A stretch of DNA of 64,000 nt from Nocardia sp. NBC_00403 (GCF_036046055.1 NZ_CP107939.1:2356001-2420000); one strand, 5' to 3'; numbered from the stretch's first letter, positions 1-8,542 are shown. Notes: a model not told the origin generated them from the sequence alone. Made by a program: numbers and translations.

Positions 1-812
1 GTGGTGGTCTTGTCCAGCAGCGCTGCCTCGGCGTTGTTCTTGTCCAGCAGGACAGTCTCGGCATCGCCATTGTCGAGCAGCGCCGCATCGGGTGCTACGC
101 GTTGCGCCTGAGCGCCTGCGCTGCGTTGAATCGGAGTTGCGGTCGCCTCGTCCTGCGGGACCGGTGTCGTCTCGTGCTGAACCGGTGTGTCCGGGACGTA
201 GGCGTCCGGCAGCTTGGTGTACGGCGTGTACACGCTGGTCGACGGGACATCGGGGGAGTAGAAGTCAGCGGTGTTCGTCCGCAGCGGGGATCCGGAGGGG
301 AACACCGTGCCGGGATAGCCGGTCGCCGCGATGCCACCGTCGGCGACGAAACCGTCGAACGCGCTGGTGCCGGGCGGCGGTGTCGGCTGCCGCATATGCA
401 GCATCCACCAGCCTGCCAGCATCAGTGCCATGCTGATCAGCCCCGAGCCGGCCAGCCCGACCCCGACCGGGCCCATGGTGCTCACCGCGATGGCCAGCGC
501 CACGATCAACACGATGGTCTTGGTTTGGGACTGCGAACTCTGCCCCTTGCCGAACAGCGACTCTGCCGCCGACGCCTGATCCCCGGCTTCACTCAGCAGT
601 AGCCAGGCCAACAGGTACAGCACGATCCCGGCCCCGCCGAAGATCGTCGACACCACGAGCGCGACCCGCACCAGCACCGGATCGACGTTGTAGCGCCGCC
701 CGAAACCGGCCGCGACGCCCGCGATCGGACCTTGCCGCGGCAAGCGGACGGGCCGCGTGTGCCACATCTGCTGGAGTTGATCGCCGAAGCTCGTTTTCGT
801 CATGTTTCCCAT
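1..812 (-). CDS. PspC-domain membrane protein (3' end outside window)
   Basis: The reading frame stays open from ATG 812 (alternative ATG 803, same frame) to the left edge, so at least 270 residues are present and the C-terminus is missing. Residues about 20-70 form a PspC domain: a basic segment with GPIAGVAAGFGRRYNVDP followed by a hydrophobic helix ending LYLLAWLLLSE. Two more hydrophobic stretches follow around residues 90-135, then a Pro/Thr-rich tail. Near the edge the tail holds three degenerate ten-residue repeats of the type EAALLDKNNA. PspC proteins are envelope-stress membrane proteins. A PspC-type sensor kinase lies 14 kb away on the other strand with a matching promoter motif. 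The exact role is inferred only from the domain. Confidence 0.85.
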   Translation of the reverse strand, partial: MGNMTKTSFGDQLQQMWHTRPVRLPRQGPIAGVAAGFGRRYNVDPVLVRVALVVSTIFGGAGIVLYLLAWLLLSEAGDQASAAESLFGKGQSSQSQTKTIVLIVALAIAVSTMGPVGVGLAGSGLISMALMLAGWWMLHMRQPTPPPGTSAFDGFVADGGIAATGYPGTVFPSGSPLRTNTADFYSPDVPSTSVYTPYTKLPDAYVPDTPVQHETTPVPQDEATATPIQRSAGAQAQRVAPDAALLDNGDAETVLLDKNNAEAALLDKTT

Positions 813-837
813 AGTGGGCTTGACCAGCACTTCGGCA

Positions 838-855
838 CATCGGGGGTAACCCTGA
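838..855 (-). promoter_or_regulatory. Motif shared by the two PspC-gene promoters (copy 1)
   Basis: Read on the minus strand this is TCAGGGT-N6-CGATG, 26-43 bp before the PspC start at 812. The same motif, TCAGGGT-N6-TGATG, lies 36-53 bp before the PspC-kinase start at 15054. A shared binding site, perhaps for the LuxR-type regulator at 16630, is inferred from sequence and position only. Confidence 0.5.
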
Positions 856-959
856 AAAATTCACTGATCCTTTTGGACCATTCGGTCTGTACCTCGCGCG
901 CGATCTAATCCCCGAACACCGTGCTCACGGCATGTGGGCGCGCTCAGGCGCATGGCCTC

Positions 960-1187
960 CTACCCAGCTGCGGCAGGCCCGACGCCCAGCCTCACCTCGG
1001 GCGAAATGTGACACCTAAGCGTGGAGGAGCAGTCCCAGGTGGTGAACAGTTCTTCGAATTGGTCCACGATCAGGAGTCGGTGCGGGTCGTCGGACCAGTT
1101 GTCGAGTGCGGTGGCCTGCGAAGGGGTTTCCGGCGCGTGGTGATCGGATTTCCCCCGGTCTTCGGCGGTGGTGTCCCCGGTCACCAC
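960..1187 (-). pseudogene. Remnant of an nSTAND-type NTPase
   Basis: One short open frame carries RLLIVDQFEELFTTW, the typical Walker B region of nSTAND1 NTPases, which often precede WD40 or TPR repeats. No P-loop is seen upstream in this frame, and after ELFTTW the frame turns into unrelated sequence and stops. A full gene would be several kilobases, so this is read as a decayed fragment. The rest of 813-1308 shows no convincing gene. Confidence 0.45.
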
Positions 1188-1308
1188 GTGCGCCCGCCAC
1201 AGTTCTTGGGCAACACAGACATAGAGGCAAATCTAGCCGGTCGGCGGGGTTTCCACGCCGGAGCGGCGATGCGGTGGTGACCGCATCGCCGCTCGCAAAC
1301 CGTCAGTC

Positions 1309-1953
1309 CTACAGGAAGATCGGGTCGCCGTAGATCGCGTCGCGGCCGTTGATCTCCCGCGATTGTGCTTCGATGATCGTGTAGGAACGGATGGTGAGCG
1401 GCCCGCCGCAGTTGTGCACGAGCAGGTGGAAATCGCGGCTGATCAGGTATCCCGTACTGCCCGGCGGCACCTCCTTCGTTCCCACCTCGAACTTCTCGAT
1501 CTTTCCCTGGGCGATCGATAGATCGATGCCGGCGCCGGCATGCAGGCTCGGACCAAGGTCTGTGCTCATGCTCGAGGTCGCCGAATCACCACTTGCGTTG
1601 ACCCCCACGTGGAATCCGGCGTCGATGCCGATACGGGCACCCAGCGTCACGGTCACGCTGATGTCGACCGCACAGGCGACGAGATATCCCGCTTTCAACG
1701 TGCCTGTCCCCGGGGCGTCGACACGGCCGTAGAAAGTGTCGTCCAGGAACACTTCTCGGTTGGTCGGCATGCCGTTGAGTGGGGCGATCGGATTGAAGGC
1801 CTCGTCGGTGTGACCGACGGTGAATTGGAATCCGTTGGGGCCGGTGACGGTCTTCTCGTGTGGCGCCATTCCACCCGCGTTGGCGAATGGTGTTGATGCG
1901 AGGGTGATCCCGATCATGGTGATCGCGGTGGCAAGTACCGACTTGATGTTCAT
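1309..1953 (-). CDS. MspA-family porin
   Basis: A 214-residue protein with a clear signal peptide (MNIKSVLATAITMIGITLA, cleavage after AFANAG-like sequence near residue 27). The mature part has the MspA pattern: LDDTFYGRVDAPG, then alternating hydrophobic strands (KAGYLVACAVDISVTVTLGA), and a C-terminal half with a Cys in LLVHNCGGPLTIRSY. MspA proteins form octameric pores in the mycolate outer membrane for small hydrophilic solutes. ATG 1953 was chosen because GGGGAG lies six bases before it and the signal peptide begins there, although the frame is open further upstream. It has no operon partner. A perfect 20-bp palindrome lies about 210 bp upstream. Confidence 0.85.
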   Translation of the reverse strand: MNIKSVLATAITMIGITLASTPFANAGGMAPHEKTVTGPNGFQFTVGHTDEAFNPIAPLNGMPTNREVFLDDTFYGRVDAPGTGTLKAGYLVACAVDISVTVTLGARIGIDAGFHVGVNASGDSATSSMSTDLGPSLHAGAGIDLSIAQGKIEKFEVGTKEVPPGSTGYLISRDFHLLVHNCGGPLTIRSYTIIEAQSREINGRDAIYGDPIFL

Positions 1954-2162
1954 TGCTTCTCCCCGATTTCCATTGCTCCCCCGGTGGAGCGAGTGCCGCA
2001 TCCGTCTCTGGACGCGCCGCTCGGGCCGATGCTCTGGCCTGGAAGAAACGTATGGCCGCAAACCTCGCCGATCGATGTCCCTCGCGAGTCGGACATCGCG
2101 AAAAGGCTGGTAGAAGTGGTCGGCGGCAGTTATCCGGACCGGTCGAGCGTGCGCCGACGGTA

Positions 2163-2182
2163 GATCGGACGATCGTCCGATC
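2163..2182. repeat. Perfect 20-bp palindrome
   Basis: GATCGGACGATCGTCCGATC is fully self-complementary. It lies in the noncoding stretch between the MspA gene and the kinase remnant, about 210 bp before the MspA start. It could be an operator for a dimeric regulator, but nothing ties it to a particular gene. Confidence 0.6.
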
Positions 2183-2360
2183 CGGTCTGAGTTCGGTATC
2201 TGAGCCCTGCTGAAAACCACAGTTCAACAAGGCTTTCCTGTCCGGACCGGGCGAGGGGTTCCGGCGGATGGCCATGTCCGGAGCACATTTCGGGGCGGAC
2301 GCCGCGTTCGTGACGGTGTGTCGAACGCCGGTCGGGCCGAGCTCGACCACTCCGGCCGGA

Positions 2361-2490
2361 TCAGTAGGGGTGTGGACTCGTTACGAGCGTGATGCGCTGG
2401 GCAAGCTCTGTACAGTCGATCGGTCGGGTCGTGTCTACTACGACGATGGGCGTGATGCCGTGTGGCTCGGCTTGCTCGGCAGCTCGAAGA
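2361..2490 (-). pseudogene. C-terminal remnant of a P-loop kinase (copy of 11167-11964)
   Basis: The frame ends with AEQAEPHGITPIVVVDTTR and then PIDCTELAQRI, nearly the same as the C-terminus of the intact gene at 11167-11964 (AEQAEPLGITPTLVVDTTQ, PIDCTALAQRI). The nucleotide sequence is also closely similar over about 100 bp. The P-loop and everything upstream are missing: before about residue 75 of the frame there is no kinase sequence. This is therefore a duplicated tail, not a gene. Confidence 0.7.
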
Positions 2491-2719
2491 CCGCGACCTG
2501 GGCCGCATCCCGCCCGTTGAATCAACGACTGAAACACGCGATTGGCGGCATCATCGTGCGCTGAACGCGGTCGAAAAGGGTTGGATCCGCTGCGATGAGG
2601 TGCCTTCGTCGGCGTGGGGCGTCCTGTCGGGCCGCACTGCTGCCGATGATCGGCGTGTAATACCCGGACCGGTGCCTGTCGACCCCTCTCTTTGTTCGCT
2701 GTGACCAGGCCGAACACCG

Positions 2720-2775
2720 TGTCAGTGAGCCTGTCAGGTCGGTGTCAGGTCGGTGTCAACCCGGCCGGTGAAAGT
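2720..2775 (+). promoter_or_regulatory. SARP-type operator and promoter before DUF4097
   Basis: TGTCAGGTCGG at 2732-2742 repeats exactly at 2743-2753. A third, degenerate copy (TGTCAAC...) starts at 2754 and a further TGTCAG half-copy starts at 2720. An 11-bp period is the known geometry of SARP/OmpR-type direct-repeat operators. A -10-like GAAAGT lies at 2770, exactly 16 nt from the start of the last repeat. The promoter at 8543-8586 has the same spacing. The likely regulator is the SARP gene at 5154-8327. Confidence 0.7.
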
Positions 2776-2885
2776 AACTCCTGTCAACAGCACAGCAACC
2801 GCAACCCCCGGGCCACCGAAGCCATCCGGGGACGAACCCAGTTCACACACCGCACCTATCGCACACGTTCAAAGGGAGTACAGCC

Positions 2886-3530
2886 ATGCCCGCATTCGCG
2901 ACACCGGAACCGATCACCCTCACCGTCGAGGTGCTCTCCGCTGAGGTCCGGGTCATCGCCTCCGACCGTAGCGACACCGTCGTCGAGGTCCGGCCGGCCG
3001 ATAAGTCCAAGACCGGTGACGTGCGCGCCGCAGCACACACCCGGGTCGATTTCACCGCCGGCACCCTGACGGTGACAGCACCGAAGGATTGGCGGACCTA
3101 CACCCCGTTCGGTGGTAACCCGTCGATCGAGGTGACCATCGAGGTGCCCACCGGCTCCCGACTGAAGGCCACCGCCGCGGTGGGCCGACTGCTGGGCACC
3201 GGTGGACTCGGTGAGTGCGACCTGGAGATCGCCGCCGGCGACATCACCGTCGAACGCCCGCTCGGTTCGGTGACAGCGAAGGCCGCCAAGGGCGACATCC
3301 GTATCGACGAAGCCTCACGCGGTGTGCTGCGGCTGGAAACCTCCATGGGCGAGCTGGAGGTGGGTATCCGCGCGGGCAGTGCGGTGCGGCTGGAAACGAA
3401 CACCCTGCACGGCACCGTGCAGAACGTGATGGGACCGGTCGACCGGCCGCGGGACACCACGGACATTGTGCGGGTGGACGCACGTAACTCGTTCGGCAAC
3501 ATCATCATCCGGCACGCCACCGCCGTTTAG
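2886..3530 (+). CDS. DUF4097-type beta-strand repeat protein
   Basis: A 214-residue protein made of short beta-strand repeats. The middle and C-terminal parts have the DUF4097 signature: VRLETSMGELEVGI..., VRLETNTLHGTVQNV, and a final RNSFGNIIIRHA. There is no signal peptide or membrane segment. DUF4097 proteins are common next to actinobacterial regulators and ABC exporters, but their biochemical role is not established. The start at ATG 2886 follows AAAGGGAG. The SARP-type repeat array lies 110-165 bp upstream. Directly after the stop codon begins the truncated serine hydrolase, which suggests that the rest of the original operon was deleted. Confidence 0.8.
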   Translation: MPAFATPEPITLTVEVLSAEVRVIASDRSDTVVEVRPADKSKTGDVRAAAHTRVDFTAGTLTVTAPKDWRTYTPFGGNPSIEVTIEVPTGSRLKATAAVGRLLGTGGLGECDLEIAAGDITVERPLGSVTAKAAKGDIRIDEASRGVLRLETSMGELEVGIRAGSAVRLETNTLHGTVQNVMGPVDRPRDTTDIVRVDARNSFGNIIIRHATAV

Positions 3531-4018
3531 CACCGACCACCCAGCCGGAGCTCCCCGAGCCGCACGCCCACGCCTACTACCGGTACGAGGACGCCGGCGA
3601 GCACCAGACGGTCGACGTCACCCGTCAGAACCCTTCTTGGATCTCCAGCGGCGGTGACATTATCTCGACTACCCGCGACCTCCACACGTTCATCTCCGCG
3701 CTGATGGGCGGCGAGCTGCTGCCGGCCCCGCTGCTGGCCGAGATGTGCACGCCGGAATCCAAGGTCGGTTACGGCCTGGGGGTGTTCGTGCAGGACGCGG
3801 GCCCGAACGGCGGCACCGTCATCTCCCACAACGGCGGCATCGCGGGCCACGCGGCGCTGATGTACAGCACGCCCGACGGCGCCAAGACCCTGACCGCCTC
3901 GCTGAACTATGTGGACGACGTTGCAATGTCCCTGGCCGCGGCGTTCCAGAAGGCGACGCAGCGACTCGTCGAGGAGGTGTTCGGCGGCGGGCAGGCCGGG
4001 TCTGCTGACGCGGCCTAG
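3531..4018 (+). pseudogene. C-terminal half of a beta-lactamase-like serine hydrolase
   Basis: The frame opens right after the DUF4097 stop codon without a start. It reads like the C-terminal part of class-C-type serine hydrolases / D-Ala-D-Ala carboxypeptidases: NPSWISSGGDIISTTRDLH, then GYGLGVFVQ, then SHNGGIAGHAALMYS, which is the equivalent of the HTG/KTG motif. The N-terminal half with the SxxK nucleophile and YxN motif is absent. It cannot encode a working enzyme. The TAG stop at 4016-4018 lies inside the target duplication of the IS element, so the gene was already truncated or intact at its 3' end when the IS landed behind it. Confidence 0.75.
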
Positions 4019-4019
4019 C
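4014..4019. repeat. Target-site duplication, left copy
   Basis: CCTAGC; the second copy is at 5110-5115. The CTAG inside it supplies a TAG stop on both strands: for the serine-hydrolase remnant on the plus strand and for the transposase on the minus strand. Confidence 0.85.
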
Positions 4020-5004
4020 TGTACTGACCTGAGAGGTTAGTAACGCGGCTAGCGGGCGGGTGGCCTGCGAGTGCGGTGTGGCCGCGGTGGTGATTGTAGG
4101 TGTGGAGCCAGGTGGTGAAGGCTGCGCATCGTTCAACATCGCTGCGGTAGAGCCGCGCATAGGCCCACTCGTCGGCCAGGGTGCGGTGGAAGCGTTCGAC
4201 CTTGCCGTTGGTTTGGGGCCGGTAGGGACGGGTGCGTTTGTGGACCACCGGCCCTAGGGCCTCGGCGAAGGTGCGGGATCGGTAGCAGGACCCGTTGTCG
4301 GTCAACACCTTTCGGGTGATGATGCCGTTGGCGGTGAACCAGGCGTTGGCGCGTGCCCAGAACGCGGCGGCGGTTTCCTTGCGCTCGTCACCGAGGAGTT
4401 CGGTATAGGCCAGCCGGGAATGATCATCGAGGGCAGTGTGCAGGTAGTGGTAGCCGTGCATCGGGTTGCCGTGAACATTGTTGACCCTGGTTAGCTTGTG
4501 CGCCTGGGAATTTCGGTTGCCAGCGGAACGGCCGAGCTTGCGCCAGCCACCGCCGTCGGGGATCTTGCCGAGTTTCTTGACGTCGATGTGGATCAGATCG
4601 CCCGGGGCATCGTGTTCATAGCGGCGTACCGGTTGGCTGGTGGCGCGGTCGAGCCAGCGCAGCCGTGCCAGCCGGTAGCGGGTCAGGACCCGGTGCACCG
4701 TCGAGGGATGCAAGCCCAGTAGGTAGGCGATGCGGGCCGGTCCCCATCGGCGCAGCACACGAACTTTGATGATGCGGCGTTCGGTGCGAGTCGGTGTCCG
4801 GCGCGGGCTGTGATGTGGTCGCGAGGACCGATCGACCATGCCCGCCGGGCCCTGCAGGCGATAGCGACCCGCCCACCTCGACGCGGTGGTGGCCGAGACC
4901 TGGAACCGTTCGGCCGCCCGGCGGAGCGGCCAACCTTCATCGACGACACAACGAGCAAGACGCAACCGGCCCAACTCCGTGAGCGGGGCATTACGGTGAG
5001 ACAC
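4015..5004 (-). CDS. IS481-family transposase
   Basis: 329 residues, full length for the family. The N-terminal third has helix-turn-helix segments (RLARCVVDEGWPLRRAAERF and LGLHPSTVHRVLTRY). The rve-type integrase core shows the DDE residues in HIDVKKLG, TDNGSCYRS and NGKVERFHRTL. The reading frame runs through the left inverted repeat, so the final Ser codon and the TAG stop come from the duplicated target, not from the element itself. The start ATG 5004 is about 105 bp inside the right end. Confidence 0.9.
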   Translation of the reverse strand: MSHRNAPLTELGRLRLARCVVDEGWPLRRAAERFQVSATTASRWAGRYRLQGPAGMVDRSSRPHHSPRRTPTRTERRIIKVRVLRRWGPARIAYLLGLHPSTVHRVLTRYRLARLRWLDRATSQPVRRYEHDAPGDLIHIDVKKLGKIPDGGGWRKLGRSAGNRNSQAHKLTRVNNVHGNPMHGYHYLHTALDDHSRLAYTELLGDERKETAAAFWARANAWFTANGIITRKVLTDNGSCYRSRTFAEALGPVVHKRTRPYRPQTNGKVERFHRTLADEWAYARLYRSDVERCAAFTTWLHTYNHHRGHTALAGHPPASRVTNLSGQYS

Positions 5005-5109
5005 GAAGACCTCCGACAGGTGAATGCGTTCCTAGACAGCTCGCACTTCACTCGGAGGTCTTCGCCATGTCAGCTCGCCACGCCGTCACCAACGTCCATG
5101 GTCAGTACA
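4020..5109 (-). mobile_element. IS481-family insertion sequence, complete
   Basis: The element is 1090 bp long. Its ends are inverted repeats: TGTACTGACC at 4020-4029 is matched by its complement at 5100-5109, and similarity continues to about 20 of 26 positions. It is flanked by the 6-bp direct repeat CCTAGC (4014-4019 and 5110-5115), the target-site duplication. Intact ends, an intact transposase and a perfect duplication suggest a recent insertion. Confidence 0.9.
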
Positions 5110-5153
5110 CCTAGCCGGCACAGCCGACGGGCTGGGCACCGCATGTGCCACGT

Positions 5154-8100
5154 TCAACAAGCGAGCGTAGACGCGACCAGCTCATGCCAGCTCGCTTGTG
5201 CACCCTCCCTCGTCGCCTCGGTGAAGCGCGCTTCACCGAGGCGACGTCGTGCTGTCTGCTCGATCCGGGCCACATCCGGTTGGGAACGATCGGGCAGTCC
5301 GCGCACTCCGGCACTCGCCGCGAGCAGCCGCACAGCCTGCTCGTTTTGGTCGTCACGTAGCGCTAGGTCAGCGATCCCGACGAGTATCTGAGCGACAAGA
5401 GGCGCGTGCCCCGCCGTGGTTGCTGCCCGGAAGGCCGCGGCATGTTGTTCCCGGGCTTCGTCGAGACCGCTTGCCAGATAGCCGAGCAGGTCATGTATCA
5501 CCGCACTCATGTTCACCTGCTCCGCGTCGCTGCCCAGCAGCGTCGTCGCGACGTCGATCTGCTGGTACGCCTGCTCGGTATCACCGCTCCAGCGGGCCAG
5601 CTCCGCCTTCGCCAGAGCCAGTTCGGCCAGTGCGTTCGGCCAGGCGACCTGATCCGCGCAGCGCTGCGCCTCGGCCATAGCGGCCGCGCTCGTCTCCGCA
5701 TTACCCAGCAGCCAGTACAGCTGAGCCTGCCGCGACCGCATCCGGACCACATCCTCGATCGCGCCGACCTCGGTGACCACCGCGATCGCCTGGTCGAGGT
5801 GCTCGCACGCACCGGCGAACTCGCCGCGCATGGCGATTCGATTCGCCAGCTCGGTCAGCGCGAACGACATCCCCCAGCGCTCGCCGAGGGCCCGGAACTC
5901 GGCGAGCGCCAGCTCGAGATACGCGTCCGCATCCCGCCCGTCGTGGCCGAGCACAATCCGCAACTTGCCCAGCTGCAGCCGGGCCAGTGCACGCACCCAG
6001 GGGTCATCGTCGGTGAGCAGCGATTCGAACGCGGGCAGATACTCGTCCGGCCCCTGCAACATGCGTTCCAGCGCGACAACGAACGCCAATGTCGGATGGC
6101 TGGCCCGACTGCCCCGGCTGAACTGGTACGCCTTGTGAATCCATTCCTCCACCTGGTACTCGTCATTCCGTCCGGAGCTCACGAAATGCACGACCAGCCC
6201 GTACACCGTCGCGCGGGTCCCGTCGTCCACCTCGCCGGGCGCGTCGGCGGCCGCGGTGATCAGTTCCAGGCCCTCGGCCTTGTGCCCGCCGAGCCACCAG
6301 TACCAGCCGGCGGCCGCCGCGAGCCGCAGCGCCCCGGTCGGGTCGCCGGCCGCGAGCGCGCCGCGCATCGCAACCGCGATGTTGTCGTGCTCGACCTCGA
6401 GCGTGGCGAGCCACTCCAACTGCTCGGCGCGGCGCAGATGCGGCTCCGCGGTGTCGGCGAGTCCGGTGAAGTACGAAAGATGCGCATGGCGCGCCGAATC
6501 CGATTCCCCCGCCTCCACGAGTCGGTCCCGGGCGTACTGCTTGATCGTGTCGAGCATCCGATAGCGCGGCCCGTTTTCCCCCGCGGTGTGCAGCAGCGAT
6601 TTCTCGGTCAGCGTGGTCAGCAGCTGGAGGACCTCCCACTGCTCTACCGCCGCCCCCTGCCCTTCGGGCCCGCCCCCCGTGCCCGCGCAGACCTGCTCGG
6701 CCGCCTCCAGGCTCGCGCCGCCGGCGAACACCGCGAGCCTGCGCAGGACCATCCGTTCGGCGTCGGTGAGCAGCTCCCAGCTCCAGTCGACCACCGCTCG
6801 CAACGTCCGGTGCTGCGGCAGCGCGGTACGGCTGCCGCCGGTCAGCAGGCGGAACCGATCATCGAGACGGTTGGCGAGCTGATCGAGGGACATGGTGCGC
6901 AGTCTGGCCGCGGCCAGTTCGATCGCCAGTGGTATCCCGTCGAGCGCCCGGCAGACGCGCGCCATTGTCGACAGCGTGCGGGCATCGGCCGTGAGATCCT
7001 TGTGCACCGCACTGGCCCGGTCCCACAACAGCTGAATGGCCGGGGAGGACTCGATCTCGCCGGGGTCCGCGTCCTCGGTCGGCAACGCCAGCGGCTCGAC
7101 CTGCCATAATGCCTCACCCGTGATGCCGAGCGGTTCTCTGCTCGTGGCAAGGATCCGCAGCCGCCGGCACTCCCCGAGCACCCGGTGGGCGAACGCCGCC
7201 GCGGACTCGATCACGTGCTCACAGTTGTCCAGGATCAACAGCGTTTCGCGCTCGCGGATCGCCGCGATGAGCCGGTCCATCGGTTCCGCATTCGGTGCGC
7301 CGCCGAGCAGCGCATCCCGGAGCCCGAGCGCGGCGAGCGCCGATTGCGCCACGTCACCACTCGCGCCGACGGACGCCAGTTCCACCACCCAGGCCCCGTC
7401 CGGCAGGTCGTCGAGCAGGGTCCGCGCGGTTTCCAGGGCCAGCCGGGTTTTCCCTGAGCCACCGGGCCCGGTCAACGTGGTGAGCCGATGGTCGGCGATG
7501 AGTTCGCGCACGACGGCGACGTCGGCGTATTTGCCGACGAAACTGGTCAACTCGGCCCGCAGGTTCGTCCTGCGGTCTTCCTCCCGCACTCCCACTTCGC
7601 CGCGCAACAGCGCAACGTGCAGTGCGGACAGCTCCGGTGAGGGATCCACGCCCAGCGTGTCGGCGAGTGCCTCCCGCGCACTTTGGTACACGATCAGTGC
7701 CTCGGCGCCACGACCCGCGGCGCCGAGCGCACGCATCAGCGCGGTGACGAGCCGTTCCCGTACCGGATGCCGGGCCACCAGCTCGGTCAGCTCGGTGATC
7801 AGCTCCGTACCCCGGCCGAGGCGGATCTCCGTTTCGTATCGATCCTCCAGAGCGGCGAGGCGCAGCCCCTCGAACCGGGCAACCACCGCGTCGACAGCCG
7901 CGTTGTCCCGCACATCGACGTCTTGCATCAGCGAACCGCGCCAGAGGTCGAGGGCTTCACGCAGCGGCTGGGCCCGTTGCGCGTCGTCACCGCCGCGGGC
8001 CTGGTCGAGAAGCTGTTCGAACCGCACGGCGTCGACAGCGTGGGGTTTCACCATCAGCCGGTATCCGCCCGCCTGCTTGTCGAGCGACCCGTCCGGCAGC

Positions 8101-8327
8101 ACCCTCCGCAGTCGGGAGACCAGTGCCTGCAAGGCGTTCGCCGCATCGGAGGGCGGCTGCTCACCCCAAATCCAGTCGACCAGCGTCGCTTTCGGGACCA
8201 CACGACCGGGTTCGAGCGCAAGAGCGATCAACAGCGCCCGTAATCGAGCACCCGGTACCTCTATCAATCCGCCGTCATCTACTCGGATCTCGAGCGGTCC
8301 AAGCATCCCGATCTGCACCCGGGCCAT
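5154..8327 (-). CDS. Large SARP/AfsR-type regulator with NB-ARC ATPase and TPR-like region
   Basis: 1057 residues. In order: an OmpR-like winged helix (about 1-95, beginning IGMLGPLEIRV), a bacterial transcriptional activator domain (about 100-245, ending LGVDPSPELSALH), an NB-ARC/AAA-type ATPase (about 260-540, P-loop LTGPGGSGKTRLALE near 287-300, Walker B ETLLILDNCEHV) and a long helical TPR-like tail ending RRLGEARFTEAT. SARPs activate by binding 11-bp direct repeats that overlap the -35 region, and two such arrays occur in this island. The gene is divergent from the P450 operon. ATG 8327 precedes the conserved domain start directly. A 36-bp perfect palindrome lies in its last codons. The inducing signal is unknown. 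Confidence 0.9.
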   Translation of the reverse strand: MARVQIGMLGPLEIRVDDGGLIEVPGARLRALLIALALEPGRVVPKATLVDWIWGEQPPSDAANALQALVSRLRRVLPDGSLDKQAGGYRLMVKPHAVDAVRFEQLLDQARGGDDAQRAQPLREALDLWRGSLMQDVDVRDNAAVDAVVARFEGLRLAALEDRYETEIRLGRGTELITELTELVARHPVRERLVTALMRALGAAGRGAEALIVYQSAREALADTLGVDPSPELSALHVALLRGEVGVREEDRRTNLRAELTSFVGKYADVAVVRELIADHRLTTLTGPGGSGKTRLALETARTLLDDLPDGAWVVELASVGASGDVAQSALAALGLRDALLGGAPNAEPMDRLIAAIRERETLLILDNCEHVIESAAAFAHRVLGECRRLRILATSREPLGITGEALWQVEPLALPTEDADPGEIESSPAIQLLWDRASAVHKDLTADARTLSTMARVCRALDGIPLAIELAAARLRTMSLDQLANRLDDRFRLLTGGSRTALPQHRTLRAVVDWSWELLTDAERMVLRRLAVFAGGASLEAAEQVCAGTGGGPEGQGAAVEQWEVLQLLTTLTEKSLLHTAGENGPRYRMLDTIKQYARDRLVEAGESDSARHAHLSYFTGLADTAEPHLRRAEQLEWLATLEVEHDNIAVAMRGALAAGDPTGALRLAAAAGWYWWLGGHKAEGLELITAAADAPGEVDDGTRATVYGLVVHFVSSGRNDEYQVEEWIHKAYQFSRGSRASHPTLAFVVALERMLQGPDEYLPAFESLLTDDDPWVRALARLQLGKLRIVLGHDGRDADAYLELALAEFRALGERWGMSFALTELANRIAMRGEFAGACEHLDQAIAVVTEVGAIEDVVRMRSRQAQLYWLLGNAETSAAAMAEAQRCADQVAWPNALAELALAKAELARWSGDTEQAYQQIDVATTLLGSDAEQVNMSAVIHDLLGYLASGLDEAREQHAAAFRAATTAGHAPLVAQILVGIADLALRDDQNEQAVRLLAASAGVRGLPDRSQPDVARIEQTARRRLGEARFTEATREGAQASWHELVASTLAC
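5211..5246. repeat. Perfect 36-bp palindrome inside the SARP 3' end
   Basis: CGTCGCCTCGGTGAAGCG at 5211-5228 is followed without a spacer by its exact reverse complement. It encodes RRLGEARFTEAT near the C-terminus. A second, smaller inverted repeat (CAAGCGAGC at 5158-5166 and its complement at 5190-5198) lies beside the stop codon. Confidence 0.85.
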
Positions 8328-8542
8328 TCTGCCGTGGACGACTGGCAGTCAGCGGGCCGCCCCTCGGATGACAACCGCTCCGAACAACGACCGGCACAGC
8401 CCCGGCAGAGTAGACGCGTCGCGGCCAACGATTCGTCCGCTGCTTCCACTGCCGGATAGTCGGCAGTAGCGCATCCGAGGCACCGGGCGGAACATGTTGC
8501 CGGGCAAGCAATTCGATGCCCGATGCGACCAGTCGAACACCG

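Noticed and set aside
5406..8469. Long plus-strand open frames opposite the SARP gene (477-567 codons)
   Set aside because: They lie wholly antisense to a well supported regulator, are full of Arg/Ala/Ser runs and show no domain. They are the usual GC-rich shadow frames.
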